Assembly (NCBI RefSeq): GCF_001422925.1
Contig: NZ_LMNI01000011.1
Span: 867,116-931,115, forward strand
Reading direction: 5' to 3'
Source: Microbacterium sp. Leaf288
GTDB taxonomy: Bacteria; Actinomycetota; Actinomycetes; Actinomycetales; Microbacteriaceae
Length of the DNA stretch: 64,000 nt
Both the position numbers and the translations under genes were made by a program. Shown in pieces: positions 18,270 through 29,122 of this stretch (positions are counted from its first letter, which is position 1; each line of letters begins with the position of its first letter). Under the pieces are notes generated by a model. That model saw only the letters and a program-made list of their open reading frames with translations. It had not been told where the DNA came from and did no database searches.

Positions 18270-18281
18270 GTGACGACGCTA
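18270..18281 (-). promoter_or_regulatory. Leaderless -10 element of hutG
   Basis: On the minus strand TAGCGT (18281-18276) is followed by CGTCAC and the GTG at 18269. Confidence 0.6.
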
Positions 18282-18289
18282 CCGGGCGC

Positions 18290-18685
18290 TCACGCTGCGA
18301 CGTAGACCCACGCGGAGCGACCGCTCGCGAGCACCACGGCGCAGCGTCGATACAGCGCCACTTCGTACTCGTCGGCCGCGTCGAGCTCGTCCTCGGTCAC
18401 GAGGAGCGCCTTGCCCACGACCTTGTCGAGGGGGTTCCCCGTCTCGCGCACGATCGGGTGCACGGTCAGACCCGACAGGTCGACGACGCGTGTGTCTTCG
18501 ATCTCGGCGTAGTCGACCGTGTACCCGGGCAGCGCGTCCGGCTCGCTCTCGACCAGGCGGCCGAACGTGTCGAGCTGCACGTCGGCGTTCTGCAGCGTGC
18601 CGTAGCTGAAGAGGTAGTGGGTGGGCTCGTCCGCGGACACGGCATCAGGGTAACCCTCGGCGGCCTCGATCGACCCGGACTTCAC
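18290..18685 (-). CDS. Gamma-glutamylcyclotransferase-like protein
   Basis: 131 residues. The GGCT fold is marked by HYLFSYGTLQN near residue 23 and a compact alpha/beta layout ending in AWVYVA. Family members cyclise gamma-glutamyl amines to 5-oxoproline or act on related conjugates. The conserved acidic residue may be in the DELDAADEYE segment. It sits alone behind hutG with no functional context. Confidence 0.8.
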   Translation of the reverse strand: MKSGSIEAAEGYPDAVSADEPTHYLFSYGTLQNADVQLDTFGRLVESEPDALPGYTVDYAEIEDTRVVDLSGLTVHPIVRETGNPLDKVVGKALLVTEDELDAADEYEVALYRRCAVVLASGRSAWVYVAA

Positions 18686-18714
18686 GCACTCTTAACACGG
18701 CTCGCCGCGGCGCG

Positions 18715-19983
18715 TCACCCGAGCAGGGCGTGGGCGATCGAGAAGATCGCGAGTCCTGCCAGCGCGCCGACGATCGTGCCGTTGAGGCGTATGTACTGCA
18801 GATCGCGCCCGACCATGAGCTCGATCTTCTCCGTCGTCTCGACGGGGTCCCACCGCTCGACCGTGTCGGTGATGATCGACGCGATGTCGTGGCGGTAGCG
18901 GTCGACGAGGAAGACGGCGGCGTCCGTCACCCAGGTGTCCACGCGGCGCTGGAGCGCAGCATCCGTCGTCAATCGCTCGCCGATCTCGACCAGCGCCTCC
19001 ACGCCCCGTCGCCGCAGTCCGCTGTCGGGGTCGGCGAGCGAGCGCAGCAGACCGGCCTTGGCCGTCGCCCAGGCTTCGCCCGCCAGCTCGCGCACGCGGG
19101 GGCTGTCGAACACGGCGAGCTTCGCGTCTTCGAAGCGTCCGATCGTCGCAGGGTCGTGCTGCAGGTTGCCGGCGAGACGCGCGAGGTAGCCGTCGATCGC
19201 GACGCGGGCCGGATGCCGCGGGTCGGCCTGCACGGCGGCGACGAACTTGACCGCCTCGTTGTAGACCGTGTCGTCGACGAAGCGGTGGGCGACCGACGGC
19301 ACCCACGACGGCAGTCGGCGTGAGACGACGCCGGTGAAGGCGACTTTGTTGGCGGCGAGCCACGCTGCGATGGTGTCGGCGGCGAGGTCGACGGCGCCGT
19401 GGTGCGCGCCGGCGTCGATGATGCGCTCGAGCCATTCGCCCAGCGGCGGACCCCACTCCGGTGCGATGAGGTGCTCGCGGGCGAGCTCCTCGATCACGTC
19501 GCGGACGTCGTCGTCGCTGAGCGCCCGCAGCACACTTCCCGCCATCACGGATGCCTCGGCGGCGACCCGCTCCGCATGCACCGGCGCGCTCAGCCATTCG
19601 CCGAGCCGGGCGGCGATCGCGGTCTGGTCGAGCTTCGTGCGCACGACGTCGGCGCGCAGGAACTCGGTCTCGACGAACTCGCCGAGGTTGCGCCCGATCT
19701 CGTCCTTGCGGCTCGGGATGATCGCGGTGTGCGGGATCGGGATCCCCAGCGGATGGCGGAACAGCGCGGTGACCGCGAACCAGTCGGCGAGCGCACCGAC
19801 CATGCCTCCCTCGGCTGCCGCCCGCAGGTAGGCGAGCGCAGGGATCTCCTGCTGGAACGCGAACGAGAAGGCGAACAGCACCGCCATGAAGATCAGCGCG
19901 CCGAGGGCGACGCCCTTCATCGTGCGGAGCCCTCGGCGGCGCTCCTGGTCGGCGGGGCTGAGGAGGCGTGTCGGCGTGGACAT
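18715..19983 (-). CDS. DUF445 (YjiN-like) membrane protein
   Basis: 422 residues. N-terminal transmembrane helix (residues ~25-45, VALGALIFMAVLFAFSFAF) followed by GGMVGALADWFAVTALFRHPLGIPIPHTAIIP, the DUF445 hallmark. Then come a long helical domain and a C-terminal hydrophobic helix (GALAGLAIFSIAHALL). Function of the family is unknown. The ATG has GAGGACTGAG upstream and is 3 nt past the acyl-CoA dehydrogenase stop, so the two are an operon. Confidence 0.88.
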   Translation of the reverse strand: MSTPTRLLSPADQERRRGLRTMKGVALGALIFMAVLFAFSFAFQQEIPALAYLRAAAEGGMVGALADWFAVTALFRHPLGIPIPHTAIIPSRKDEIGRNLGEFVETEFLRADVVRTKLDQTAIAARLGEWLSAPVHAERVAAEASVMAGSVLRALSDDDVRDVIEELAREHLIAPEWGPPLGEWLERIIDAGAHHGAVDLAADTIAAWLAANKVAFTGVVSRRLPSWVPSVAHRFVDDTVYNEAVKFVAAVQADPRHPARVAIDGYLARLAGNLQHDPATIGRFEDAKLAVFDSPRVRELAGEAWATAKAGLLRSLADPDSGLRRRGVEALVEIGERLTTDAALQRRVDTWVTDAAVFLVDRYRHDIASIITDTVERWDPVETTEKIELMVGRDLQYIRLNGTIVGALAGLAIFSIAHALLG

Positions 19984-19986
19984 GTC

Positions 19987-21159
19987 TCAGTCCTCGATCG
20001 GCCCGAGCCAGGCGGTCGCGACCGTCGAGTGCGCCGATTCCGGGTCGGACGGGTGGAACAGGCCGGCCAGCACGTCACGGTAGAGGCGGCTCAGCTCGCT
20101 GGACGAGAAGTACGAGGATCCGCCGGCGACGAGCACGGCCTCGTCGACGATCTGCTTCGCAGCCGTCACAGCCCGGTGCTTGAGTCCTGCGAGCAGCGAG
20201 AACCACCTCGCGCCGTGGTCGGCGAGGTCGTCGACGTCGCGGGCGAGCGTGTCGATCTGCGGCGGAAGGGCATCGTAGGCGAGCGCCATGCCGGCGATGC
20301 GCCAGCGGATGTCGGGATCCTGGCTGTATTCCTTGCCGGTGCGCCTCGACGTGCGTGTGCCGGCCGCCGCGACCGCGAGGTCGAGCGCTCGCCGGGCGAT
20401 GCCGGTGTACACGGACGCCAAGAGGATCTCGAACACGCTGAAGATGCCGAACACCAGTGGGTCGGGGTTGGGGCCCGGGGCGAGTCGCCGCACGATCCGG
20501 TCGGCGGGCGCGACGGCGCCCTGAAGCTCCGTCGTGCGCGATTGCGTGCCCCGCATGCCGAGGGTGTCCCAGTCGTCGCAGACGACGACGCGGCCCGCCT
20601 GCACCTCCGAGCGCGGCACGAACGCGTAGACCATCCGCGGGGCGTCCTCTGACGAGGTGTCGAGCCCGTGCAGGCCGAGCTGCGTCCACACCGGCGCGAG
20701 CGACGTGAAGATCTTGGTGCCGGTGAACGAGTACCCGCCGTCGGGGAGGGGTGCAGCATCCGTTCCGCTCCCGAACAGCACGAGGTCGTTACCGGCCTCG
20801 CTGATTCCGAACGCGAAGACCTCGCCGGCGACCGCGCCCTCCTGTACGAACCGCAGCGCGTCGATCCCGCGGTCGGCGAGCACCTTCGCGACGCCCGTCC
20901 ACACCAGGTGCATGTTGATCGCGAGGGCCGTCGCAGGGGCCGCGCCCGCGAGGCGCTGCTGGAGGACGGATGCCTCGGCCAGCCCCAGACCGGATCCGCC
21001 GAGCTCTTCCGGCACGAGGATCGCGAGGTACCCGGCAGCTTTCAGGTCGGCGAGGTCGTCGTCGGGGAAGGTGTTCTCCCGGTCGTGCACGGCCGCCCGC
21101 GCGCGGAAGCGCTCCAGCAATTCGTCGTTCAGGATCTCGCTCGGTTCGAAGGACGCCAC
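19987..21159 (-). CDS. Acyl-CoA dehydrogenase
   Basis: 390 residues. FAD-dependent alpha-beta desaturation of an acyl-CoA. N-terminal helical domain (LVPEELGGSGLGLAEAS), middle beta domain (FGISEAGNDL, YSFTGTKIFTSLA) and C-terminal four-helix domain (ARRALDLAVAAAG). The typical catalytic Glu region cannot be placed confidently, so an acyl-CoA dehydrogenase-like flavoprotein such as a sulfur monooxygenase relative is an alternative. Start GTG 21159. Downstream DUF445 is co-transcribed. Confidence 0.83.
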   Translation of the reverse strand: MASFEPSEILNDELLERFRARAAVHDRENTFPDDDLADLKAAGYLAILVPEELGGSGLGLAEASVLQQRLAGAAPATALAINMHLVWTGVAKVLADRGIDALRFVQEGAVAGEVFAFGISEAGNDLVLFGSGTDAAPLPDGGYSFTGTKIFTSLAPVWTQLGLHGLDTSSEDAPRMVYAFVPRSEVQAGRVVVCDDWDTLGMRGTQSRTTELQGAVAPADRIVRRLAPGPNPDPLVFGIFSVFEILLASVYTGIARRALDLAVAAAGTRTSRRTGKEYSQDPDIRWRIAGMALAYDALPPQIDTLARDVDDLADHGARWFSLLAGLKHRAVTAAKQIVDEAVLVAGGSSYFSSSELSRLYRDVLAGLFHPSDPESAHSTVATAWLGPIED

Positions 21160-21201
21160 CCCGCCATTCTCACCCCGGCCCGACCGAACGGCGCGGCATC
21201 G

Positions 21202-21960
21202 TCAGGCGAGTGCGGCGAACAGCGCCTCGATCGTCGCCTCCGGCTCATCGCGGTGCGGGGAGTGGCCGGCATCGGCGACGACCGACACCGTGAAGTTCGG
21301 GTTGGGCGCCACCGCAGCCTCCGCCGGCTTGCCGCGGAAGATGGAGTACACGCCCGGATCGGACGCGATCACGTGGGTCGGCACCGCGATGCGCAGCGCA
21401 GCATCCGTGACGTCCCAATCCGGGTTCTGAGCGCTCGTCTGCTCGACCGCCCATCGGCTCGCCTGCTGCGCCGACAGCGCCTTCAGCTCGACGTCCTGCG
21501 GGTGCCAGTGCGGGTGCTCCGCGCGCACGGCCGCCTGCGAAGGGTCCTCGAACGAGCGGGTCTGGCTGTCGCGCACGATGTCGCGGTCATGGTCGGTGAG
21601 CAGGAGCGCGGGGTCGACGAGGACGAGACGGCGCGTCCACGAGGAGTCGGCCGCGGCGGCGAGGACGGATGCTGCGCCCCCGAGTGAGTGGCCGATCACG
21701 AGGTCCCACGGGCCGGCGCCGACCGGACGGGTCGCCGCGACGTCCGCGGCATAGGCCGCCAGCGTGTAGTCGAGCGTACGCGGGGCTGTGCCGTGCCCGC
21801 GGAGGTCGACAGCATCCGTCCGCCATCCGGCATCCGCGAGGGCCGAGCCGTAGCGCCACATCAGCGCACCGTTGGACCCGAGGCCGTGGATGAGGAGGGC
21901 ACGACGATCGGCCGAGGCCGAACCCCACGACAGACGGGGGAGGGTGACGGCAGTGGGCAT
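21202..21960 (-). CDS. Alpha/beta hydrolase
   Basis: 252 residues. Oxyanion region LLIHGLGSNGALMW near residue 22, nucleophile elbow GHSLGG near residue 90, acid LVDPALL and catalytic His in ADAGHSPHRDEP. A serine hydrolase of unknown substrate. The ATG has TAGGCT seven bases upstream and no ribosome binding site. The frame extends upstream on the opposite side of the divergent gene, without similarity. Confidence 0.88.
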   Translation of the reverse strand: MPTAVTLPRLSWGSASADRRALLIHGLGSNGALMWRYGSALADAGWRTDAVDLRGHGTAPRTLDYTLAAYAADVAATRPVGAGPWDLVIGHSLGGAASVLAAAADSSWTRRLVLVDPALLLTDHDRDIVRDSQTRSFEDPSQAAVRAEHPHWHPQDVELKALSAQQASRWAVEQTSAQNPDWDVTDAALRIAVPTHVIASDPGVYSIFRGKPAEAAVAPNPNFTVSVVADAGHSPHRDEPEATIEALFAALA

Positions 21961-21973
21961 ACGCTCAAGCCTA
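21961..21973 (-). promoter_or_regulatory. Leaderless -10 element of the hydrolase gene
   Basis: TAGGCT (21973-21968, minus strand), then seven bases and the ATG at 21960. Confidence 0.5.
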
Positions 21974-22027
21974 GGAGAGCCGCCCGGTGCGTCCAGGCGC
22001 ACCGGCAGGATGGGAGCGGAGGTTGGC

Positions 22028-22432
22028 ATGATCTCGACGGAACTGGCGCTCGCGCTGCGGGAGGCGGGGCTGGTGTGGCACCCGCACTCGGGCGACCGCT
22101 TCCAGCTGGACGAGCCGGAGTTCGAGGCCGACATCTTCACCGTCAGCGAGATGACCATCGAGCCGCGCGAGTACCCGACCGGGCGCATCCTGGCCTTCAA
22201 CGGCACGACCGAGTGGGCGCTGGATTCCGTCGCCCTCGAGGACGCGCTGTGGCTGCCGTACGAGCACCAGCTGCGCGAGATGCTGCGCGGTGCCTTCCGG
22301 TCGCTGCGGCGGCTGCCCGACAACCACGAGGTCGAGATCGTGCTCGGCGGCGAGCGGCGGGTGTTCGAGCACCCCGAGCCCGCCGACGCCTACGCGCTCG
22401 CCCTGCTGGAGATGCTCCGGCGTCTGGCGTGA
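22028..22432 (+). CDS. Small conserved actinobacterial protein, function unknown
   Basis: 134 residues, acidic, no signal or membrane segment. Recognisable pattern: WHPHSGDRFQLDEPEFEADIFTVSEM then REYPTGRILAFNGTTEWALDSV. I recall similar proteins as a conserved actinobacterial family of unknown function, sometimes annotated as CpaE-related without good reason. Divergent from the hydrolase and convergent with the MFS gene. Confidence 0.8.
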   Translation: MISTELALALREAGLVWHPHSGDRFQLDEPEFEADIFTVSEMTIEPREYPTGRILAFNGTTEWALDSVALEDALWLPYEHQLREMLRGAFRSLRRLPDNHEVEIVLGGERRVFEHPEPADAYALALLEMLRRLA

Positions 22433-22475
22433 CGGCGGGAAGCCGGGGCTCCGACCTCCGCAACCGCCTCCCCGT

Positions 22476-23684
22476 TCAGCCGATCGTCGTGACCGGCTCG
22501 GTGTCGGGGATCGGGCTCGCACCGCGCACGCGCAGGTCGGGAAGACCCCGCGCGAAGACGATCGCGACGAGCAGTCCGAGTGCGCAGAACACGGCGGCGG
22601 AGGTGTACGCGGCCGTCACGCCGCCCGGGCCGTCGATGAGGATGCCGGCGACGGCCGAGCCCGCTGCGGCGCCGATGAGCTGACCCGTGCCGACCCATCC
22701 GAACGCCTCGGCCGTGTCGCTGAACTTGACGCTCGCGGTGGTCACGGCCGACAGCACGGCCAGTGCCGGCGCGATGCCGATGCCGGCGACGAACAGCGTG
22801 GCGCCGATCCACCACACGTTGACCCACAGCGCGGTGAGCGCGAGCCCGACGGCCACGACCGTCAGGCGGCGCGCCATGGCCCAGCGGCCCATCGGCAGGT
22901 GCCCGAAGGTGAGCCCGCCGGCGAGGCTGCCGATCGAGAAGACGGCGAGCACGAGGCCCGCTTCGAGTCCGCCGTGGTCGAAGGTCGCCACGACGCTCGC
23001 CTCGACGGCCGCGAACGAGCCGATGAGGAGGAAGCCGATCACGGTCGCGAGGAGGATCGGCGGGCGGGTGAGCACGGTGCCGAAGGAGCGCTTGCTGCGC
23101 GGGATGCGCACGCGCCCGACCTCGGGGGAGAGGATGAACCAGGCGCCACCGGCCACCAGGATCACCACGACCAGCATGAGACCGACGACGGTGCCGGCCT
23201 GCGTCGCCACGAAGGTGATGAGCACCGGCGCGAGGATCCAGATGAACTCCTGCAGCGAGGCATCCAGGGAGTAGAGCGCCGTCAGCTGTGTGGAGTTGAC
23301 CATCTTGGCGTAGATCGTGCGCACCGCCGCGACGATCGGCGGGGTCGCGGCGCCCGCGATGAACCCGAGGACGATGTAGACCGGCACCGGGACGACGAGG
23401 AGTGCGATCGCGGTGAGGGATGCCGCGGCCACGACGGTCGTGAGGGTCAGCACGCGGCGCATGCCCCAGCGGCCCATCCAGCGGCTCGTGACCGGACCGG
23501 CGAGCGCCTGGCCGATCGACACCGCCGCGAGCACGATGCCGGCGGCGCCGTACGAGCCGGTGATCCCCTCGATGTGCAGGAGGATCACGAGGCTGATCAT
23601 CCCGTTGGGGAAGCGCGCGGTGAGCTGCGCCGCGATGATGCGGGCCACCCCGGGGGTGCGCAGAAGTTCCCGGTAGCCGGCCAC
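22476..23684 (-). CDS. MFS transporter (12 TM)
   Basis: 402 residues with about twelve hydrophobic segments. Loop 2-3 has the MFS signature SRWMGRWGMRR, and the second half repeats it as FGHLPMGRWAMARR. Proton-coupled efflux is the usual role; substrate unknown. The GTG at 23684 is preceded by TAACGT and six bases, so it is probably leaderless. Monocistronic. Confidence 0.87.
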   Translation of the reverse strand: MAGYRELLRTPGVARIIAAQLTARFPNGMISLVILLHIEGITGSYGAAGIVLAAVSIGQALAGPVTSRWMGRWGMRRVLTLTTVVAAASLTAIALLVVPVPVYIVLGFIAGAATPPIVAAVRTIYAKMVNSTQLTALYSLDASLQEFIWILAPVLITFVATQAGTVVGLMLVVVILVAGGAWFILSPEVGRVRIPRSKRSFGTVLTRPPILLATVIGFLLIGSFAAVEASVVATFDHGGLEAGLVLAVFSIGSLAGGLTFGHLPMGRWAMARRLTVVAVGLALTALWVNVWWIGATLFVAGIGIAPALAVLSAVTTASVKFSDTAEAFGWVGTGQLIGAAAGSAVAGILIDGPGGVTAAYTSAAVFCALGLLVAIVFARGLPDLRVRGASPIPDTEPVTTIG

Positions 23685-23696
23685 CCGACAACGTTA
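23685..23696 (-). promoter_or_regulatory. Leaderless -10 element of the MFS gene
   Basis: TAACGT (23696-23691, minus strand), then TGTCGG and the GTG at 23684. Confidence 0.65.
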
Positions 23697-23783
23697 CGGC
23701 ACGCCCTGCGTCGTCCTCGCACGGCCCCGCCGACGGCCTCGACGCACACCCGTTCGCGACACGCCCGCGACACGCCGGGAGCG

Positions 23784-23918
23784 TTGTCCACAGGCGAATC
23801 CGATGTCGGAGGGGCTGGCTAGCCTGCAACCTGTGGACGGACGCGGCCGTGGCGTTCGAAAGCCCCGTGATCCTGGCCTTTTCCAGACCCTGGCGGCTGT
23901 GGATGAATCCGTGGACAA
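23784..23918. promoter_or_regulatory. Cluster of DnaA-box-like sites upstream of nrdHIEF
   Basis: TTGTCCACA at 23784-23792 is a perfect actinobacterial-type DnaA box. TGTGGATGA (23898-23906) and CGTGGACAA (23910-23918) are one mismatch from the box consensus on the other strand, and TGTGGACGG (23832-23840) is weaker. They fill the 404-nt gap between the MFS gene and nrdH, which has no coding frame of its own. DnaA control of ribonucleotide reductase is known in E. coli; here it is inferred. Confidence 0.5.
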
Positions 23919-23964
23919 CCTGTGTTGTACATGGGGAGAACGGTGGAAAATCACACCGATGTAA

Positions 23965-24013
23965 CTACTAGCCCTTGTGGTGCTATCGAATGTCGGTACC
24001 CATATGTAGTATT
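23965..24013. promoter_or_regulatory. Pair of NrdR-like boxes upstream of nrdH
   Basis: The site at 23965-23980 contains CTA-n3-CTTGTG, matching the core of the NrdR consensus (acaCwAtATaTwGtgt). The site at 23998-24013, read on the minus strand, contains CTACATATGG. Their centres are 33 bp apart, close to three helical turns, which is the usual arrangement of NrdR box pairs in front of ribonucleotide reductase operons. Confidence 0.55.
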
Positions 24014-24088
24014 GGACTCCCGGTGGGGGGACTACCGGGAAAGAGCACCGGATGCCACCGGGGGAAGCACTGAGGAGACGGAATCGAC

Positions 24089-24322
24089 ATGGCGATCACG
24101 GTTTACACGAAGCCCGCGTGCGTGCAGTGCACGGCGACGTATCGAGCACTCGACTCCAAGGGGATCGAGTACGAAATCCACGACCTCTCAGAGGACCCCA
24201 CGGCCCTCGAGCAGGTCAAGGCGCTGGGCTACCTCCAGGCGCCGGTCGTCATCACCGATGAGGACCACTGGTCGGGCTTCCGTCCCGACAAGATCGACGA
24301 GCTCGCCTCGCGTCTGGCCTGA
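24089..24322 (+). CDS. nrdH: NrdH-redoxin
   Basis: 77 residues. Small glutaredoxin-like protein that passes electrons from thioredoxin reductase to the class Ib ribonucleotide reductase. Active-site CVQC (C11-C14) and the NrdH-specific WSGFRPDKI near the C-terminus. ATG preceded by AGGAGACGG. nrdI begins 1 nt after its stop. Confidence 0.95.
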   Translation: MAITVYTKPACVQCTATYRALDSKGIEYEIHDLSEDPTALEQVKALGYLQAPVVITDEDHWSGFRPDKIDELASRLA

Positions 24323-24323
24323 C

Positions 24324-24770
24324 ATGTCGGCGGTCGTGACGCAGCGCGTCGCGACGGACGCGCCACTGCTGGTCTACTTCTCGAGCGTGTCGGGCAACAC
24401 CGCACGCTTCATCGAGAAACTCGGCGCTCGAGCGGTCCGGATCCCGCTTCACTCCACGGATCCGGCGCTCGTGGTCGACGAGCCGTACGTCCTCGTGACA
24501 CCCACCTATGGCGGCGGCCAGGGCAGGGGAGTCGAGAAGGGCGCTGTTCCGAAGCAGGTCATCCGCTTCCTCAACGACGAGCGCAATCGGAGCCTCATCC
24601 GCGGAGTCATCTCCGCGGGGAACACCAACTTCGGCGAGCATTTCTGCGTCGCCGGCGACATCATCAGCCGCAAGTGTCACGTGCCGCACTTGTACCGGCT
24701 AGAGGTATTCGGCACGCCTGAAGATGTGGAACGCGTGAGCGCGGGATTGGAACGCTGGTGGGAACTCTGA
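24324..24770 (+). CDS. nrdI: NrdI flavodoxin-like activator
   Basis: 148 residues. FMN protein that supplies the oxidant for assembling the Mn(III)2-tyrosyl radical in NrdF. FMN-loop [16 protein letters not shown] near residue 18, [11 protein letters not shown], and [18 protein letters not shown]. It overlaps nrdE by 13 nt. Confidence 0.95.
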   Translation: MSAVVTQRVATDAPLLVYFSSVSGNTARFIEKLGARAVRIPLHSTDPALVVDEPYVLVTPTYGGGQGRGVEKGAVPKQVIRFLNDERNRSLIRGVISAGNTNFGEHFCVAGDIISRKCHVPHLYRLEVFGTPEDVERVSAGLERWWEL

Positions 24771-26908
24771 CGGAGACCGACTTCAAGACGCAGGCACGCT
24801 TCGAGGGCATGGACTACCACGCCCTCAACGCGATGCTCAACCTGTACGACGCGGACGGCAAGATCCAGTTCGACGCCGACAAGCGCGCTGCGCGGGAGTA
24901 CTTCCTGCAGCACGTGAACCAGAACACGGTGTTCTTCCACTCTCTCAAGGAGCGTCTCGACTACCTCGTCGAGAAGGAGTACTACGAGCCCGCCGTGCTC
25001 GAGCGGTACTCGTTCGCGTTCATCCAGCAGCTCAACGACTTCGCGTACGGCAAGAAGTTCCGCTTCGAGACATTCCTGGGCGCGTTCAAGTACTACACGA
25101 GCTACACGCTCAAGACCTTCGACGGCAAGCGCTACCTCGAGCGCTTCGAGGACCGCGTCGTCATGACCGCGCTCGCCCTCGCCGACGGCGACGAGCTGCT
25201 GGCCACCAACCTCGTCGACGAGATCCTCTCGGGGCGCTTCCAGCCTGCGACGCCGACGTTCCTCAACGCCGGCAAGGCGCAGCGCGGCGAGCTCGTCTCG
25301 TGCTTCCTGTTGCGCATCGAAGACAACATGGAGTCGATCTCGCGCGGCATCAACTCGTCGCTGCAGCTGTCCAAGCGCGGCGGCGGCGTGGCGCTGCTGC
25401 TGTCGAACATCCGCGAGGCGGGTGCGCCGATCAAGCAGATCGAGAACCAGTCCAGCGGCATCATCCCCGTGATGAAGCTCCTCGAAGACTCCTTCTCGTA
25501 CGCCAACCAGCTCGGCGCGCGTCAGGGTGCGGGTGCGGTGTACCTCAACGCCCACCACCCCGACATCATGAAGTTCCTCGACACCAAGCGCGAGAACGCC
25601 GACGAGAAGATCCGCATCAAGACGCTGTCGCTGGGCGTCGTCGTCCCCGACATCACGTTCGAGCTCGCGAAGAACGGCGAGGACATGTACCTGTTCTCCC
25701 CGTACGACGTCGAGCGCGTCTATGGCGTGCCGTTCGGCGACATCTCGGTCAGCGAGAAGTACCGCGAGATGGTCGACGACCCGCGCATCAAGAAGACGAA
25801 GATCAACGCGCGCGAGTTCTTCCAGACCCTCGCCGAGATCCAGTTCGAGTCGGGCTACCCGTACATCATGTTCGAGGACACGGTGAACAAGGCCAACCCG
25901 ATCAAGGGCCGGATCAACATGTCCAACCTGTGCTCCGAGATCCTGCAGGTGAACACGCCCACCACGTACAACGAGGACCTGTCCTACGCCCAGATCGGCA
26001 AGGACATCTCGTGCAACCTGGGCTCGCTCAACATCGCCCTGGCGATGGACGGCGGCGACCTCGCGAAGACCGTGGACACCAGCATCCGTGCGCTCACGGC
26101 GGTCAGCCAGCAGAGCCACATCGCCTCGGTCCGCTCGATCGAGGACGGCAACGACCGCTCGCACGCGATCGGTCTCGGCCAGATGAACCTCCACGGCTAC
26201 CTCGCCCGCGAGCACGTCTACTACGGGTCGGAAGAGGGTGTCGACTTCACGAACATCTACTTCTACTCGGTGCTATTCCACGCGCTGACCGCGTCGAACA
26301 AGATCGCGATCGAGCGCGGCGAGACCTTCGACGGGTTCGAGGACTCGACGTACGCATCGGGCGAGTTCTTCGACAAGTACATCGAGCAGGAGTGGGTGCC
26401 CGCGACGACCAAGGTCGCCGAGATGTTCGCCGGCCACCACATCCCCACGCAGGACGACTGGCGCGCGCTCAAGGCCTCGATCCAGCAGCACGGCATCTAC
26501 AACCAGAACCTGCAGGCGGTGCCGCCGACCGGCTCGATCTCGTACATCAACAACTCGACGTCGTCGATCCACCCGATCGCGGCGAAGATCGAGATCCGCA
26601 AGGAAGGCAAGCTCGGCCGCGTCTACTACCCGGCGGCGTTCATGACGAACGACAACCTGGAGTACTACCAGGACGCGTACGAGATCGGCTACGAGAAGGT
26701 CATCGACACGTACGCCGCCGCCACCCAGCACGTCGACCAGGGTCTGTCGCTCACGCTGTTCTTCAAGGACACCGCGACCACGCGCGACATCAACAAGGCC
26801 CAGATCTACGCCTGGCGCAAGGGCATCAAGACGATCTACTACATCCGCCTCCGCCAGATGGCGCTGGAGGGGACCGACATGAGCGAGTGCGTCAGCTGCA
26901 CGCTCTGA
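24758..26908 (+). CDS. nrdE: Ribonucleoside-diphosphate reductase class Ib, alpha subunit
   Basis: 716 residues. Reduces NDPs to dNDPs. There is no long N-terminal ATP cone, as expected for NrdE. Active-site cysteines lie in [10 protein letters not shown] and in NMSNLCSEI (thiyl radical region), and the C-terminal shuttle pair is [11 protein letters not shown] start 24758 inside the nrdI end. Third gene of nrdHIEF. Confidence 0.95.
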   Translation: MGTLTETDFKTQARFEGMDYHALNAMLNLYDADGKIQFDADKRAAREYFLQHVNQNTVFFHSLKERLDYLVEKEYYEPAVLERYSFAFIQQLNDFAYGKKFRFETFLGAFKYYTSYTLKTFDGKRYLERFEDRVVMTALALADGDELLATNLVDEILSGRFQPATPTFLNAGKAQRGELVSCFLLRIEDNMESISRGINSSLQLSKRGGGVALLLSNIREAGAPIKQIENQSSGIIPVMKLLEDSFSYANQLGARQGAGAVYLNAHHPDIMKFLDTKRENADEKIRIKTLSLGVVVPDITFELAKNGEDMYLFSPYDVERVYGVPFGDISVSEKYREMVDDPRIKKTKINAREFFQTLAEIQFESGYPYIMFEDTVNKANPIKGRINMSNLCSEILQVNTPTTYNEDLSYAQIGKDISCNLGSLNIALAMDGGDLAKTVDTSIRALTAVSQQSHIASVRSIEDGNDRSHAIGLGQMNLHGYLAREHVYYGSEEGVDFTNIYFYSVLFHALTASNKIAIERGETFDGFEDSTYASGEFFDKYIEQEWVPATTKVAEMFAGHHIPTQDDWRALKASIQQHGIYNQNLQAVPPTGSISYINNSTSSIHPIAAKIEIRKEGKLGRVYYPAAFMTNDNLEYYQDAYEIGYEKVIDTYAAATQHVDQGLSLTLFFKDTATTRDINKAQIYAWRKGIKTIYYIRLRQMALEGTDMSECVSCTL

Positions 26909-27916
<1,008 letters not shown>

Positions 27917-27929
27917 GACCCGAACCATC

Positions 27930-27964
27930 GAAAGCCCGCGGTTTCCGCGGGCTTTCGTGTTTTC
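27930..27964 (+). terminator. Terminator of nrdHIEF
   Basis: GAAAGCCCGCGG (27930-27941) and CCGCGGGCTTTC (27945-27956) form a 12-bp stem with a TTT loop, followed by the T-rich GTGTTTTC. Confidence 0.9.
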
Positions 27965-28133
27965 AGCCCGCCCGATCCTCGTGCAGCGATCTGATCTGTG
28001 ACGCCGGCATCCCGCGGAACGCTGATCGCCGTGCGGTCGTCACAACTGCGCGCTCTGCCCGGTCTTTGTGTTCAAGCCGGTGAATGCCGGCGGATCCGAC
28101 GAACCGATCACCACACACAGATGGGCCTGCGAC

Positions 28134-29084
28134 ATGACCGAACACATCCTGCAACCGGAGGCACGCGCGTTCGCAGAGGCGGCGGCAGCCCCGCCCACCC
28201 TCGTCGAACGCGGCGTCGACGGGGCGCGAAAGCTGCTCGACGACGTGCAGTCGGGGCCGGTCGACCTGCCCGATGTCGAGGACGAGTGGATCACCGTGCC
28301 GGCTGCTGTCGGCGACGTCAGGGTCCGGATCGTCAAGCCGGCCGCCACGACGGGGTCGCTTCCCGTGGTGCTCTACGTCCACGGCGGCGGCTGGGTTCTG
28401 GGCAACGCGGGCACCCACGACCGCCTGGTGCGCGACCTCGCCACGGGCGCCCGCGCTGCGATCGTGTTCGTCGAGTACACGCGTTCGCCTGAGGCGCAGC
28501 ATCCCGTCGCCATCGAACAGGCGTACGCGACCGCCCGGTGGATCATGGACAACGGTCGGCAGAAGGGACTGGATGCTGCGCGCCTGGCCGTCGCCGGAGA
28601 TTCTGTCGGCGGCAACATGGCGGCGGTGCTCGCGATCCTCGCGAAGAAGCGCGGCGATGTCAGATTCATCCACCAGTCGCTGTACTACCCGGTCACCGAC
28701 GCGCGGCAGGACACCGCCAGCTATCGCGAGTTCGCGGAGGGCTTCCACCTGCGTGCCGACGCGATGGCGTGGTTCTGGGACAACTACCTCCCCGACGTGC
28801 ACAAGCGCAGCGACGTGACCGCGTCACCGCTTCAGGCGCCCGTCGACGAGCTCAAGGGGCTGCCCGAGACTCTGCTGATCGTCGACGAGAACGACGTGCT
28901 GCGCGACGAGGGCGAAGCCTACGGGCGCAAGCTCATCGAAGCGGGTGTGTCGACGACGCTCGTGCGCTACGACGCCACCATCCACGACTTCATGATGCTC
29001 AACCCGCTGCGCCCGTCGGCCGCGACGACCGCCGCGATCGACCAGGCGATCCACACGCTCCGCAAGGCGTTCGCCCGCGACTGA
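28134..29084 (+). CDS. Alpha/beta hydrolase of the HSL (hormone-sensitive lipase) type
   Basis: 316 residues. Oxyanion-hole motif YVHGGGWVLGN near residue 80, nucleophile elbow AGDSVGGNMA near residue 150, acid in VDENDVL and catalytic His in IHDFMML. Carboxylesterase of unknown substrate. ATG 28134 was chosen because similarity starts there; the open frame continues upstream. Followed after 38 nt by a second hydrolase, probably one unit. Confidence 0.88.
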   Translation: MTEHILQPEARAFAEAAAAPPTLVERGVDGARKLLDDVQSGPVDLPDVEDEWITVPAAVGDVRVRIVKPAATTGSLPVVLYVHGGGWVLGNAGTHDRLVRDLATGARAAIVFVEYTRSPEAQHPVAIEQAYATARWIMDNGRQKGLDAARLAVAGDSVGGNMAAVLAILAKKRGDVRFIHQSLYYPVTDARQDTASYREFAEGFHLRADAMAWFWDNYLPDVHKRSDVTASPLQAPVDELKGLPETLLIVDENDVLRDEGEAYGRKLIEAGVSTTLVRYDATIHDFMMLNPLRPSAATTAAIDQAIHTLRKAFARD

Positions 29085-29122
29085 CCCCATCGGACCCGAC
29101 CCACCCTCCCGAGGAGTTCCTC

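Noticed and set aside
23784..23918. Chromosomal origin of replication
   Set aside because: DnaA-like boxes are few, and dnaA, dnaN, gyrB, rpmH and parAB are absent; an nrd control region explains the position better.
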